DNA from: Phycisphaeraceae bacterium
GTDB lineage: Bacteria > Planctomycetota > Phycisphaerae > Phycisphaerales > SM1A02
DNA length: 64,000 nt
Assembly (NCBI GenBank): GCA_019636755.1
Contig: JAHBWZ010000005.1
Coordinates: 272,187 to 336,186 of the forward strand
Reading direction: 5' to 3'
Below, in pieces: positions 44,032 to 53,549 of the stretch. Position numbers and translations under genes: made by a program. How positions within the stretch are numbered: the first letter of the stretch is position 1; each line of letters opens with the position of its first letter. The notes beneath the pieces were generated by a model that was not told the DNA's origin, searched no databases, and worked only from the letters and a program-made list of their open reading frames with translations.

Positions 44032-44915
44032 CGAAGATCAGGATCGTCGGCATTCCCACCGACCTCGGACAGTCGCTGCGCGGCGTGGACATGGGACCGG
44101 GTGCCCTGCGGTACGCCGGCATCAGTTCCCATCTCCGCCGGCTCGGCCACGAGGTCGAGGATGCGGGGAATCTCCCGGTCCCGATCCGCGACACGATGCC
44201 GGAGGAGGAGCGCCCGTACTTCTTCCGCGCGACCGTGCAGTTGTGCGAGCAGATCTACCGGGCGGCGCGGGAGGCGTGCGCCGCGGGCTGCGTTCCCGTG
44301 TTCCTGGGCGGCGATCACTCCGTCTCCATCGGCTCCGTGGGAGGCGTGACGCACGACGGACCGGCCGGCATCATCTGGGTGGATGCGCACGGAGACTTCA
44401 ACACGCCGGACTCGTCTCCCAGCGGCAACGTGCACGGGATGTCGCTTGCCGCGCTGCTGGGGCACGGGCCGCCGGCCCTGGTCGACCTCGGACGTCCCGG
44501 GGCGAAGATCCGGCCGGAGCACGTCACGATGATCGGGGTGCGCGACCTGGATCCCGAGGAGCGCGCCCTCGTGCGCTCCAGCGGCGTCACGGTCTACACG
44601 ATGCGCGACATCGATGAGCGCGGCATGGCGGCGGTGGCGCGGGAGACGATCACGCGGCTGTCCACCATGCGGCGCATCCACGTCAGTCTCGACCTGGACA
44701 GCCTGGATCCCACCGAGGCGCCGGGCGTGGGCACGCCGGTTCCGGGCGGACTGACCTATCGCGAGGCGCAGCTCCTGATGGAGATGCTGGCGGACTCGAA
44801 GCGGATCTCCTCCGTGGACGTCGTCGAGGTCAATCCGATCCTGGACGAGCGCAACGAGACCGCGCAGACCGCGGTGGAACTGGTCGAGTCGCTGTTCGGC
44901 AAGTCGATTCTCTGA
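44028..44915 (+). CDS. rocF: Arginase (ureohydrolase family)
   Basis: A 295-residue ureohydrolase. Mn-binding signatures are GGDHS (94-98), DAHGD (119-123), and SLDLDSLDP in the C-terminal half; GNVHGMSLA is the arginase-type substrate loop. It also has [15 protein letters not shown] near the end. Arginase converts arginine to ornithine and urea; no urease or ornithine gene is close. ATGA overlap with tyrS links it to the pheS-tyrS transcript. The GNVHGMS loop favours arginase over agmatinase. Confidence 0.94.
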   Translation: MTKIRIVGIPTDLGQSLRGVDMGPGALRYAGISSHLRRLGHEVEDAGNLPVPIRDTMPEEERPYFFRATVQLCEQIYRAAREACAAGCVPVFLGGDHSVSIGSVGGVTHDGPAGIIWVDAHGDFNTPDSSPSGNVHGMSLAALLGHGPPALVDLGRPGAKIRPEHVTMIGVRDLDPEERALVRSSGVTVYTMRDIDERGMAAVARETITRLSTMRRIHVSLDLDSLDPTEAPGVGTPVPGGLTYREAQLLMEMLADSKRISSVDVVEVNPILDERNETAQTAVELVESLFGKSIL

Positions 44916-44963
44916 TCCGCGTCCGCCCGTTCCCCCGTGCGCGGGCCGGTGTCATCGCGCGGA

Positions 44964-46010
44964 TCACTGGCGCGGCGGAAGGTCGGCGATCGACAGGCTG
45001 ATCCGCGGGAACGCCTCGCCGTCCTCGCCGGCGCGGCCCGGGATCATCTGCAGCCGCCCGTCGCGGTCGATCACCGCGAAACCGGAGATGCGCTTCGCGT
45101 CGATGCCGCGTTCCCGTTCGTCGGAGCGGAGCTGGATCACCGCGATCACGACCGCGCGTCCGCTGCGGATCTCCTCGACGATCGCGAGCGGTGCCTCGAT
45201 CACGACGTCCCGCAGGACGCGCGGTTCGAAGGACACGCGCCCCTCGTCCTCGGGCGGACTGAGCAGCTGGACGCGGACCGGGTCGCGAAGGCGATGCTCG
45301 ACGAACCCGGCGCGGATGGAAAGCGACACCGAGACCTGCGCCGGCACCAGCGTGATGTCCTCGTCGGTCGTCGCGTTGACGATGCGCAGGTTCACGTCGG
45401 AGAGCGTGACGCGGCGGCCCGGCTCCAGCGCTTCGATCTCCTCGACGCTGAGCACGGGCTCCACGGTGATGGAGGCACGCTGCGCCAGCGCCGACCGGCT
45501 CGGCAGGATCACCTGCACGACGGCCGGATCCACGGTGATGTCGTCCTCCACGCGGACGCTCGGCAGGCGTCGAAGGACGCGGGCCTCCCGGGCGATGTAG
45601 CGATCCGCCTCCAGTTCGATCCGCGCCGGATCGGTCTGGGCGATCGTGACACCGATCTCCACGAGCGCCGGATGCGTGCGCAGCAGCGAGAGCAGGTCGA
45701 TCGACTGCGTGCCGACTTCCGGCCGGACCTCGGCGGTCAGGTCGCGCAGGACCGTCTCCGCCGCGCGGACGGCACGCCGCGACCCGGTCACGACCGCGTC
45801 GAAGCGGTGGACCGCGGGCTGGATGTACCACGGCGCCGTGTCGCTGACGGAGAAACTGACGCGGACCGCGAGTCGCTGCGTATCCCGGGTCTCGCCGGCG
45901 GCCCAGTACCAGATCAGCAGCGTGACCGCGGCGGTCAGCGCGAGACCGCCGATGTCCGGGCGCATCGCCCGACGGCTCCTCGATCGCGACGGCGGACCGG
46001 AGTCGCTCAT
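44964..46010 (-). CDS. cdaR: YbbR/CdaR-like regulator of diadenylate cyclase
   Basis: A 348-residue protein with one N-terminal membrane helix (ALTAAVTLLIWYWAAGETRD) and YbbR-type repeats outside the membrane (for example FDAVVTGSRRAVRAAE and RVEDDITVDPAVVQVILPSRS). YbbR/CdaR proteins bind and modulate the diadenylate cyclase CdaA/DacA. The gene overlaps the upstream dacA stop by four nt, which supports this role. Convergent with arginase, 48 nt apart. Confidence 0.88.
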   Translation of the reverse strand: MSDSGPPSRSRSRRAMRPDIGGLALTAAVTLLIWYWAAGETRDTQRLAVRVSFSVSDTAPWYIQPAVHRFDAVVTGSRRAVRAAETVLRDLTAEVRPEVGTQSIDLLSLLRTHPALVEIGVTIAQTDPARIELEADRYIAREARVLRRLPSVRVEDDITVDPAVVQVILPSRSALAQRASITVEPVLSVEEIEALEPGRRVTLSDVNLRIVNATTDEDITLVPAQVSVSLSIRAGFVEHRLRDPVRVQLLSPPEDEGRVSFEPRVLRDVVIEAPLAIVEEIRSGRAVVIAVIQLRSDERERGIDAKRISGFAVIDRDGRLQMIPGRAGEDGEAFPRISLSIADLPPRQ

Positions 46011-46843
46011 GCCGCCAGGTCCTCCGACGATGCCGCGGGAGCGGGCGTGCCGGCAGGCGCCTCCTCGATGCCGAGGCGCCGGGCGAGCACCTCGGCCAGG
46101 CGGTCGCGCGGGATGTCGTACTCCAGACGGCCGCCTTCGGCGATGCTGATCGTGCCCTGTTCCTCGCTGACGATCACCACCAGGCAGTCGCTTTCGGCGC
46201 TGAGACCGACGCCCGCGCGGTGGCGCGATCCGAACGAGGGATCCAGGGCGCCCTGTTCCGCAAGCGGAAACTGCACGCCGGCGGCCACGATGCGGTCGTC
46301 GCGGATCACGACGCCGAGGTCGTGCAGCGGACTGTTCGGGAAGAAGATCGACTGGAGCAGCCTGGCGCTGAGTCGCGCGTCGAGTTCCTCGCCGCGTTCG
46401 GTCAGTTCACCCACCTTCGTCCGGCGCTCGATCGCGATCAGTGCGCCGAAACGGCTCTTGCTCAGCCAGGCCGCCGCCTCCGCCACCGGCGCCACGACGC
46501 GGCGCGCGAGCGTGCGCCGACCCCGCCAGTCGAAGCCCTGGCCGATGCGGATGAGCGCCGCCCGCAGTTCGGGCTGGAACACGACGATGAGAATCAGCGC
46601 GAGCAGGCCGATGAGCCGCTCGTAGATGAAGCTGAGCCGCGCCAGCGAATCAGAGCCCTGGCCGACGCCGCGGATGACCACGGTGGTCACCACCAGCAGG
46701 AGCGCGAACCCGCGGATGACGTTCGCGCCGCGCGTGCCGCGGAGGAAGCTGAACACGAGCCAGACGCACAGGCCGATGACGGCGAGTTCGAAGAGCGCCT
46801 GCCAGGGCTCGTATCTGAGAATCTGGAGGATCGATTCGAACAC
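46007..46843 (-). CDS. dacA: Diadenylate cyclase CdaA/DacA
   Basis: About 278 residues: three N-terminal membrane helices (about 15-90), then the DAC domain. RHR is intact (SRHRAGVGL, 207-209). The motif that is normally DGA in PLHDGAV reads DLG here (PLHDLGVVI, 175-177), a notable change at the ATP site. The enzyme makes c-di-AMP from two ATP; activity with the altered motif is not certain. The start is GTG 46843, the first start before the helices; no good ribosome site is visible, and the open frame continues far upstream without homology. Translationally coupled to cdaR. Confidence 0.9.
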   Translation of the reverse strand: MFESILQILRYEPWQALFELAVIGLCVWLVFSFLRGTRGANVIRGFALLLVVTTVVIRGVGQGSDSLARLSFIYERLIGLLALILIVVFQPELRAALIRIGQGFDWRGRRTLARRVVAPVAEAAAWLSKSRFGALIAIERRTKVGELTERGEELDARLSARLLQSIFFPNSPLHDLGVVIRDDRIVAAGVQFPLAEQGALDPSFGSRHRAGVGLSAESDCLVVIVSEEQGTISIAEGGRLEYDIPRDRLAEVLARRLGIEEAPAGTPAPAASSEDLAA

Positions 46844-46931
46844 GGCGGGAACCGGTGGACCGGCGATCGGACCGGGGGCGGCGGCGACCTGCGTTCCGTC
46901 CGTCCGTGGCCGGTCGCCGGTCCGGATGGCG

Positions 46932-46939
46932 AGTATATC
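46932..46939. promoter_or_regulatory. Shared -10 region between divergent dacA and the 46982 gene
   Basis: AGTATATC reads TATACT on the minus strand (46937 to 46932) and TATATC on the plus strand (46934-46939). Both are plausible -10 elements, about 90 nt from the dacA start and 45 nt from the rightward start, so the two promoters may compete. Confidence 0.4.
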
Positions 46940-46981
46940 GGTCCGTGCACCGTCGCTTGCGCAGGAGTCCGGCGCGATACC

Positions 46982-47536
46982 ATGCGGGTGATGTCCACCG
47001 GTGCCATGTCGCGCTTCTCCACGCCGTACCAGGTCGCACGCCCGAGCGGCGTCTGTGCCGCGAGCGGCCGCCCCCTTGTCGAGGGCGAGCCGTGCGTCGC
47101 CACGCTCTGCGACCGCGAGACCGACGAAGGCTTCGACCGGCTGGACTACGCGCTGGAGGCATGGGAGGCCGGTGCCCGGCCGGCACGTCTCTTCTCCTTC
47201 TGGCGCACGCGGGCCCAGCCGCCCGGCGCCCGGCCGAGGACCTTTGTCGACGACGAGATCCTGGTGGAACTCTTCCACCGCCTCGGCAGCGACGATCGCG
47301 CGCAGCGGGTCGCGTTCCGCTTCGTCCTCGCGCTCATCCTCATGCGCAAGCGCCTGCTGCGGTTCGTCGGACGGGTGCAGGATCCGGGTGAAGGCGGCGC
47401 CGAGCGGTGGCGGCTTCGACTGCGCGGGTCGCCGCCGGACGCCCCGGACCTGGAGGTCCTCGACCCCAGGCTGACCGACGACGACGTGCGGGAACTCACC
47501 GCGCAGCTCGGCGAAGTGCTGGCCGGGGAAATGTGA
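46982..47536 (+). CDS. Conserved-looking protein of unknown function
   Basis: 184 residues. The N-terminal part has two short Cys motifs (SGVCAASGRPLVEGEPCVATLC) that resemble a small zinc-finger-like knuckle. The rest is helical (FVDDEILVELFHRLGSDDRAQRVAFRFVLALILMRKRLLRF) and ends in acidic repeats. No family recognised. ATG 46982 and 46991 both possible. Its stop overlaps the ATG of the following lipoprotein gene by one nt, so both are probably one operon. Confidence 0.8.
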   Translation: MRVMSTGAMSRFSTPYQVARPSGVCAASGRPLVEGEPCVATLCDRETDEGFDRLDYALEAWEAGARPARLFSFWRTRAQPPGARPRTFVDDEILVELFHRLGSDDRAQRVAFRFVLALILMRKRLLRFVGRVQDPGEGGAERWRLRLRGSPPDAPDLEVLDPRLTDDDVRELTAQLGEVLAGEM

Positions 47537-48516
47537 TGTCGCGTCGCGCCGCCCGGATGTCCGTCCTTGCCGCGATGCTGGTGCTCGTGTGGACCGGCTG
47601 CCGGTCCCGCCCGGAGGCCACGGGGGGCGCGGACGTCGAGGTGCCGGCGCCGCCGGACCAGGACCGGATCGCTTTCCTTGTCGAGCGGCAGGCCCTGCGC
47701 GCGGCGCGGCTGGCGCACGTCCATCGCTCGGGCGTCGCATCGCTCGCGTGGACGGATGAGACGGGGACGCGCCGGCGTGAGCCGCAGGTGGAGCTCACGC
47801 TGTGGCACCGGCGGCCGGCCGAACTCGCCATCGAGATCCGCAAGGCAGCGCTCGGCACGATCTTCTGGGTCGGCGGACAGGGCCGGACGTGGTGGTTCTT
47901 CGACCTGACGACGCGCGGCGATCGCGTGGCGTGGATCGGTTCGGATGCCGCGGCCCGGCAGGCGCGACCTGGCCTCGACCTCTCCGCGCTCGCGGTGATC
48001 GACCTGCTGGGGCTCACGCCGATCCCCGCCGGACCGCAGGCGTGGTCCGCGCTTCCCGGCGGGCGCCTGGAGGTCGTCGTGGCGCTCGGTGACGATGGCG
48101 AGCGGGCGCTCGCCCTGCGCTTCCCGCCCACGGGCGAGGATCCCGAGTCGGCGGAATTGCGCGACGCCGACGGCGACATGCTCTACGCCGCGTCCTACAG
48201 CGCGTACGGCTATGTGGATACAGAAGGCGTCGCGCCGTTCGACAGACCCAGGCTGCCGGAACGCGTGGTCATCACCGCCCGGGACGACGCCATGGAGGTC
48301 CGCCTCACGCTGGTCGAACCGCCGGCACCCTTCGATCCGTCGCGGTGGGATCGCCTCTTCGACTTCGAGCGGCTCTGCGCCCATCTGCGCCCCGATCGCA
48401 CGGAACTGCTCGGCGCCGATGGCGGGCTCGGCGCGGGGCGCGGCGATGGCACGGCGGTGCCGCGCCCCGCCGGGGCCGCCGCCGGGTCCCGGGCCGCGGG
48501 TGGACCGTGGCGGTGA
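47536..48516 (+). CDS. Putative lipoprotein
   Basis: A 326-residue protein with a lipoprotein signal (MSVLAAMLVLVWTGC, Cys after a short hydrophobic run). The mature part has alternating strands (VELTLWHRRPAELAIEIRK, GTIFWVGGQGRTWWFFDLTTRGDRVAWIG) that recall the half-barrel of LolA/LolB or DUF4292 proteins, but the match is weak. The C terminus is Gly/Ala-rich. It would sit in the outer or inner membrane facing the periplasm. Stop overlaps the GTG of the next gene. Confidence 0.75.
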   Translation: MSRRAARMSVLAAMLVLVWTGCRSRPEATGGADVEVPAPPDQDRIAFLVERQALRAARLAHVHRSGVASLAWTDETGTRRREPQVELTLWHRRPAELAIEIRKAALGTIFWVGGQGRTWWFFDLTTRGDRVAWIGSDAAARQARPGLDLSALAVIDLLGLTPIPAGPQAWSALPGGRLEVVVALGDDGERALALRFPPTGEDPESAELRDADGDMLYAASYSAYGYVDTEGVAPFDRPRLPERVVITARDDAMEVRLTLVEPPAPFDPSRWDRLFDFERLCAHLRPDRTELLGADGGLGAGRGDGTAVPRPAGAAAGSRAAGGPWR

Positions 48517-50363
48517 CCCGCCGGTGGTCGCACCTGTGCCGGCGTTCCGTGTGGGCGGGTGCCACCGGTGCCGTCTGCGCAGGGCTGGCCGGCGCGGCCG
48601 CACCGGGCCTGCCGCAGGGTCCGCATCCCGCGGCGCGCTCCGCCGAGACCCCCCCGCATCGCGACGAGGTGCCCGCGCCGCGCGACGAGCGGGCCGACGC
48701 CGCCGAGGATCCGGTCCCGGAGGCGCCGGACCCGGGGGCGCTGCCCGGCCCCGAGCCGCTGCTGGTCGCGGGCGACGAAGACCACTTCTGGATGATCTGG
48801 AGGACCCCGGATCGACCGGCGCGCGGCGTGCCTGCCGGCGCGATCGAGTTGCGCCACGCGGCGTTCGGCGTGGCTGCTCCGCGCCTGCGGTCGGTCGCGT
48901 GGTTCACGCACGCTCCGCTGCTGATGGCGGCCCGGGAAACGCGACTCTGGCTGCTGTTTCCTGAGGATCGCGCCGCCGACTCGGAGCGCCTGGTCCGTCC
49001 CGAGGCGCCCGGGGCACCGGAGGATGCGCCGCGCCACTCGCTGTACACGGTGTCCGTGCGCCCCGGCGCGGTCGCCGGCGCCCATGTCATCGAGCCGCGC
49101 GACCGGCTGGAACTGGTCGGACCGCTTCCGAAGGGCATCGGAGAGCCGGTGGCGCTGGCCGGGTCGGACGCGGGGCCGCTCGTCCTCTCGCTGGCGGAGG
49201 GGCGCGTGCTGCTCTCCGGCCACGGCGCCGACGGGTGGTGGACGGCCGGCACGGTTCCGCTGCCGGCGACCGCCGGCGTCTTCAGCCTGGTTCCCGTCGG
49301 CGTGGAAGGGCGGCGGTTCGCCGCCGCCGCGTCGCGTCTCCGCCGCGATGAAGTCGTCCGCTTCCGGCTGGAGCCGGGCGGTGACGGATGGGTGATCGTG
49401 CCCGAGGAGGACGCGCCGCGGCTGATCGAGTGCGACGATGCGGGATCGGTGCGAACCTTCCACCGCGTCGGTGGCCAGCTCGCCCGTGCCGAGTTCCTGC
49501 CGGACGGGCGCGTCGTGGCCGCGCTCGTCCGGGGAGAGCGGATCATCCCGTTCGGCTCGATCGACGGATCGCCGCCGGGCGACGGCGCGGGCGTTGGTGG
49601 CCCGGGCCCGGATCCGTGGCCCCCGATGGTCCGCGCTGCCGGCGGGCGCGATGCGCTCCGCCTGTGCGCGATCGACGGCGCCACGGTCCGCGACCGGCGT
49701 CCCGTGCTTGTGTGGATGGCGCTCGACGGCGCCGTCACGCGATCGATCGGGCCGGGAACCGGCGCCACCCAGGTGTTCGGAAGCGTCGGCGCCTCGATCC
49801 TGGGGGCGCTGGTCCTGCTGACGGCGCTCCTGCTCCTGACCTCGATCCAGGTCGATGGCGCGGTGCGCCCGTCCGACCAGGCCGAGGACGCGCCGTTCTT
49901 CGCGCGGGTCCTCGCCGCCGGCGCGGATCTCTTTCCGGGCGTCCTTCTTGCGGCGCTGCTGCTGCGCGTCTCGCTGGACGATGTCGCGGTCCTGGCGCGC
50001 AGCATGGCCGGCGTGGATGCATGGCCGATCGGCGACCTGCTGCGGCCGCTGCTGCCCGTGGCGCCCGTGGCCGTCGTTCTGGCGGCGGCGGCCGGCGCGG
50101 CGTTCGAGCGCGGCTTCGGGAGTACGCCGGGCAAGTTCCTCATCGGCGCGCGGCTGGCCGTGGCGCCGGGGCGCGGGGCGCAGCCGCCGCGGATCGTCCT
50201 CCGCAACCTCCTGAAGGCCCTCACCATGCTCTGTCCGCTCCTGCTGCTCGCGGTGTGGATCCACCCCCGCGGCCGCCTGCTGCACGACCGCGCGGGCGGG
50301 ACGCGCGTCGTCCTCCCGGGTCATCCGGGGCGCGACGGCGGCCGTTCCGGGGAGCCGCGGTGA
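48513..50363 (+). CDS. Membrane protein: large extracytoplasmic domain fused to an RDD domain
   Basis: About 616 residues. A signal sequence (SVWAGATGAVCAGLAGAAAPG) leads into a disordered acidic/Pro stretch and then a region of about 350 residues with strand repeats (EDHFWMIWRTPDR, TRLWLLFPEDRAAD, GWVIVPEEDAPRLIE), propeller-like in rhythm. The C-terminal part has four helices and RDD-family marks: FFARVLAAGADLFPG and GSTPGKFLIGARLAV. RDD proteins are poorly understood; some act as ion exchangers. The fusion suggests an envelope sensor or transporter. GTG 48513 overlaps the lipoprotein stop; GTG 48507 is an alternative. Confidence 0.8.
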   Translation: MTRRWSHLCRRSVWAGATGAVCAGLAGAAAPGLPQGPHPAARSAETPPHRDEVPAPRDERADAAEDPVPEAPDPGALPGPEPLLVAGDEDHFWMIWRTPDRPARGVPAGAIELRHAAFGVAAPRLRSVAWFTHAPLLMAARETRLWLLFPEDRAADSERLVRPEAPGAPEDAPRHSLYTVSVRPGAVAGAHVIEPRDRLELVGPLPKGIGEPVALAGSDAGPLVLSLAEGRVLLSGHGADGWWTAGTVPLPATAGVFSLVPVGVEGRRFAAAASRLRRDEVVRFRLEPGGDGWVIVPEEDAPRLIECDDAGSVRTFHRVGGQLARAEFLPDGRVVAALVRGERIIPFGSIDGSPPGDGAGVGGPGPDPWPPMVRAAGGRDALRLCAIDGATVRDRRPVLVWMALDGAVTRSIGPGTGATQVFGSVGASILGALVLLTALLLLTSIQVDGAVRPSDQAEDAPFFARVLAAGADLFPGVLLAALLLRVSLDDVAVLARSMAGVDAWPIGDLLRPLLPVAPVAVVLAAAAGAAFERGFGSTPGKFLIGARLAVAPGRGAQPPRIVLRNLLKALTMLCPLLLLAVWIHPRGRLLHDRAGGTRVVLPGHPGRDGGRSGEPR

Positions 50364-50463
50364 CCCGACGGCACGCCGTGGAATGCTGCAGTCCTCCGAG
50401 AGCCGCGACCGATAGACGGAAGCCGGCGGATGGATTCGCCGCGGAACGAGAGGATCTCGAACG

Positions 50464-53058
50464 GTGCAGGATGCGCAGCTGGGCGGCGGAGATGCGAGGC
50501 ATGTCGCGATCGACGGCGGCGCGATGCGCGGCGCCGCGACCGGCCCGGCCCGGCCGATGGCCTGGCGGTCGCTCTGGCAGGTCCCGACGGTCCTCATCAG
50601 CCTTGCCCTGATCGTGGTCGGCGTGGTCGTCGGGCTCCGTCCGGCGCGCGTCGTCACGCTGCCGGAACTCCTCGAGGCCGCGCGCGCCCTGATCGACGCC
50701 GGACGCCTGGACGAAGCAAAGGCGGCCATGCATGACGAGATCGAGCCGCGGCTGCTGCAGGCGCCGGCGTCGGACCGTGCCACGTTCCACCTGCTGGTGG
50801 CGGCCTGGCTCGATCGCCGTCAGGTCATGCTCGGTGCCGCGAGCGATACGAATGACCGGCTGATCGTGGATCAGATCCGCGTCGCGGGTTCTCTGGGCCG
50901 CGCGCTGTCGGCCGACGACCTGGAACGGCTGGCCGCGGCGCAGATCCGGCTGAACGCGCTGGTCGAGGCGCGGGCGACGATCCACGATCTCGAGAGCGCG
51001 CTGCGCGAGGCGCGCGGCGATCCGGCCCGCGCGAGCGCCCTGCTGCGGCAACTCGTCGAACGCAGCCTGGCCCGGCCCGGCCTGGGGACCGAGGACGCGC
51101 TCGCGCTGCTCGCGTCACTCCGTGCGGACCCGACGCTCGGGAGCGGCGAGCAGGCGTGGGCCGCGCTTCGGGAAGCGGCGCTGCGGCTGGCCGCGGGCCT
51201 CCCGGAAGCCGCGCTGGATCACCTGCTGGTGGACATGCGCCGCCTGGAGCGTTCCGGGGGCATCACGGTGCCGGCGACCTGGGGCGAGTTCTACCTGCTT
51301 CTCGGCTGGGCGGCGTCGGACCTCGGCCGCGTGACCGAGGCGGTCGAGTATCTCGACGCCGCGCGCGCCCGACTGCCCGACTCGGACGTGCGCGGGCTTC
51401 GCGCCGAACTGCTCCTGGCAGGGCTGGATGCGGCAGCGCAGCAGCCGGAGTCGGCGATCGAGCGGCTGGACAGGGTGGTCGAAGTCGGCGCCGGGACCGA
51501 GGTCTTCCTGCCGGCGCTGGCGCTGCGCGCGATGCTGCGATCGACCGCGGGGGATCACGACGGGAGCCTTGCGGACTACCGCGACCTGGCGGGCGGGCTC
51601 ACGCGGACGCGGCCGCGCGAGCCGTCGCGCGAGCGCGTCGCGTCGGACCTCGTGGACCGCCACGACGCGTCCGTGCTCGTCGGTGCCTTCGACCGGGCGC
51701 TGGCGTTCATCGAGATTGCCGAGGGCCTCTTCCCCGCCAGCGAGACGCCGCCCGACGTGCTGCTGCGGCTCGCGGGCACGAACCGCGAGAATGCGGACCG
51801 GCTCATCGCCGCCTCAGGTGGATGGGAGTCGGCGGGAACGGATGCCCGGCGGAGCGCGCGGCGCAGCTGGGCGCGTGCCGCGGACGCGTTCGAGCGGCAT
51901 GCGCGGGCGGTGCAGGGGGATCGCGAGCGCGCCGACGGGTGGCCGGATTCCCTTCGGCTCGCGGGCATCTGTCATGATCTTGCCGGCCGTCCGGATCTCG
52001 CCATCGATCGGTTCCAGGAGTACCTGGCCAGTCATCGCGTCGCCCTGGATCCGCATCGCGGCGAGGTCGGCTACCTGCTGGGCCGAGCGCTCATGGCGGA
52101 GCGCCGCTTCGAAGAAGCCGCGGACGCGTTCGCGCGGGTCATCGACGAGGACCCGAACATCGTCGGTACGCGGTGTCACGTCCCGCTGGCGCGATCGCTC
52201 CAGGCGATCGGACGCACCGACGAAGCGATCCGGCGGCTGGAACCGGTGGCGGACCTGCGCGGCCCGGAGTCCGGTGCGCTCACGCCGCTGGCGGCCGATC
52301 ACCAGGCGGTCCTGCTGACGCTGGGCTCGCTGCTGCATGAGCGGGGGCGCGAAGCACCGCCCGCCGAGGCGGATCGCCTGTTCGCCCGCGCCATCGAGCG
52401 GCTCTCGACGCTCGTGGAGCGCGGCACCGATCGCGCGTCGCTCCTGGAAGCATCGCTGCGGCTGGCCGATGCGCTGCGGCGGCTCGCGGACAACGCGGAG
52501 ACGGAACTGGCGGCCGGCGCCCCGCTGTCACCCGCCGCCCATCGCGACGCCGCGATGCGCATCCGCGCGTGGCGCGAACAGGCGGGCACCCACTACACGC
52601 GCGTGACCGCGATGGTGTCGGACACGCGCCCGTCCGTCGCGGTCGCGGGAACACCGGACGGGGACGGCGCGCCGCGGGAGGACGCGCTCCAGCCGGTGTC
52701 GGCCACGGTCATGGAACGGGAGGCGCTGCGGACGGCGTCGCTCGGGCGCGCCGACATCGCGTTTGCACTGGGTCGGTACGACGAGGCCGTCCGGCTCTAT
52801 GAACGGGTGGTGCGCCTCTTCGGCGACGAACCCGTCGCGCTCGGCGCCTACGTGCGGATCGTGACGGCCTACGAGCGCCTGGGTGACCATGCGCGGGCGG
52901 ATGCGGCGCACCGGCACGCCATGGAGCGGCTCGCCGCCATGCCCGATCACCTCTTCCGTGATCCGGCCGCCCTCATGACGCGCGAGGCGTGGGAGGAGTG
53001 GCTGCGACGGCGTCCGATCGGTCTTGCCCGGGTGGAAGATGGGGACGGCAGGCGATGA
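50464..53058 (+). CDS. Membrane-anchored TPR-rich protein
   Basis: An 864-residue protein with one membrane helix near the N terminus (VPTVLISLALIVVGVVVGL) and then a long alpha-solenoid of TPR-like helix pairs (AARALIDAGRLDEAKAAMH, YLLLGWAASDLGRVTEAVEYL, LAGRPDLAIDRFQEYL, IAFALGRYDEAVRLYERVV). It probably acts as a scaffold in the periplasm or cytoplasm. GTG 50464 has GAGAGGA upstream; ATG 50524 is also in frame. It overlaps the flgN-like gene (ATGA), so it may belong to the flagellar transcript. Confidence 0.85.
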   Translation: MQDAQLGGGDARHVAIDGGAMRGAATGPARPMAWRSLWQVPTVLISLALIVVGVVVGLRPARVVTLPELLEAARALIDAGRLDEAKAAMHDEIEPRLLQAPASDRATFHLLVAAWLDRRQVMLGAASDTNDRLIVDQIRVAGSLGRALSADDLERLAAAQIRLNALVEARATIHDLESALREARGDPARASALLRQLVERSLARPGLGTEDALALLASLRADPTLGSGEQAWAALREAALRLAAGLPEAALDHLLVDMRRLERSGGITVPATWGEFYLLLGWAASDLGRVTEAVEYLDAARARLPDSDVRGLRAELLLAGLDAAAQQPESAIERLDRVVEVGAGTEVFLPALALRAMLRSTAGDHDGSLADYRDLAGGLTRTRPREPSRERVASDLVDRHDASVLVGAFDRALAFIEIAEGLFPASETPPDVLLRLAGTNRENADRLIAASGGWESAGTDARRSARRSWARAADAFERHARAVQGDRERADGWPDSLRLAGICHDLAGRPDLAIDRFQEYLASHRVALDPHRGEVGYLLGRALMAERRFEEAADAFARVIDEDPNIVGTRCHVPLARSLQAIGRTDEAIRRLEPVADLRGPESGALTPLAADHQAVLLTLGSLLHERGREAPPAEADRLFARAIERLSTLVERGTDRASLLEASLRLADALRRLADNAETELAAGAPLSPAAHRDAAMRIRAWREQAGTHYTRVTAMVSDTRPSVAVAGTPDGDGAPREDALQPVSATVMEREALRTASLGRADIAFALGRYDEAVRLYERVVRLFGDEPVALGAYVRIVTAYERLGDHARADAAHRHAMERLAAMPDHLFRDPAALMTREAWEEWLRRRPIGLARVEDGDGRR

Positions 53059-53549
53059 ACGAATCCCGGTTCCGGCAGCGCGGCACGGGTGATGGACATG
53101 AGGGGCGCCGATTGCGCGACCTGGTGTTCGCGCAGCGGACGCTCGTGGATCGCATGGGTGAACTGGCCGCGCGGCAGTCGGCGCTGATCCGGGACGGCCG
53201 GACGGATGAACTGCTCGCCGTGCTCTCGGAGCGGCAGTCGATCATCGATGCATTCACGGGGCAGGCGCCGCTGCTCCAGTCCCTTCTCGCGGACGCCGCG
53301 ATCGACACCCTCGACGCCGCGGATCGCGCGGCGGTGGAATCGGCGCTGGAGGCGATCCGGATCCGGATCGACCAGGTGCTTGCGGTGGATGCGGAGGACC
53401 AGTCGCGACTGGATGCATGCCGCCGGGGCGTTCGCGATGAACTGGACACGATGGGCCGGTCCCGGGCGGCCGCCGCGGCCTACGGCGCGGCGGCCGCGGG
53501 CCCCGCCCGTCCGTCGGCCTCACCCCTCTTCACGGATCGGCGCGGATGA
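53055..53549 (+). CDS. flgN: FlgN-like flagellar chaperone
   Basis: A 164-residue, almost wholly helical protein with the FlgN rhythm (LVFAQRTLVDRMGELAARQ, LLAVLSERQSIIDAF, LEAIRIRIDQVLAVDAEDQ). FlgN keeps hook-filament junction proteins ready for export. The sequence is short on hard motifs, so the name rests on length, coiled-coil pattern and its place directly before flagellar regulators. Both ends overlap neighbouring genes by four nt. An Ala-rich tail follows residue 140. Confidence 0.6.
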   Translation: MNESRFRQRGTGDGHEGRRLRDLVFAQRTLVDRMGELAARQSALIRDGRTDELLAVLSERQSIIDAFTGQAPLLQSLLADAAIDTLDAADRAAVESALEAIRIRIDQVLAVDAEDQSRLDACRRGVRDELDTMGRSRAAAAAYGAAAAGPARPSASPLFTDRRG

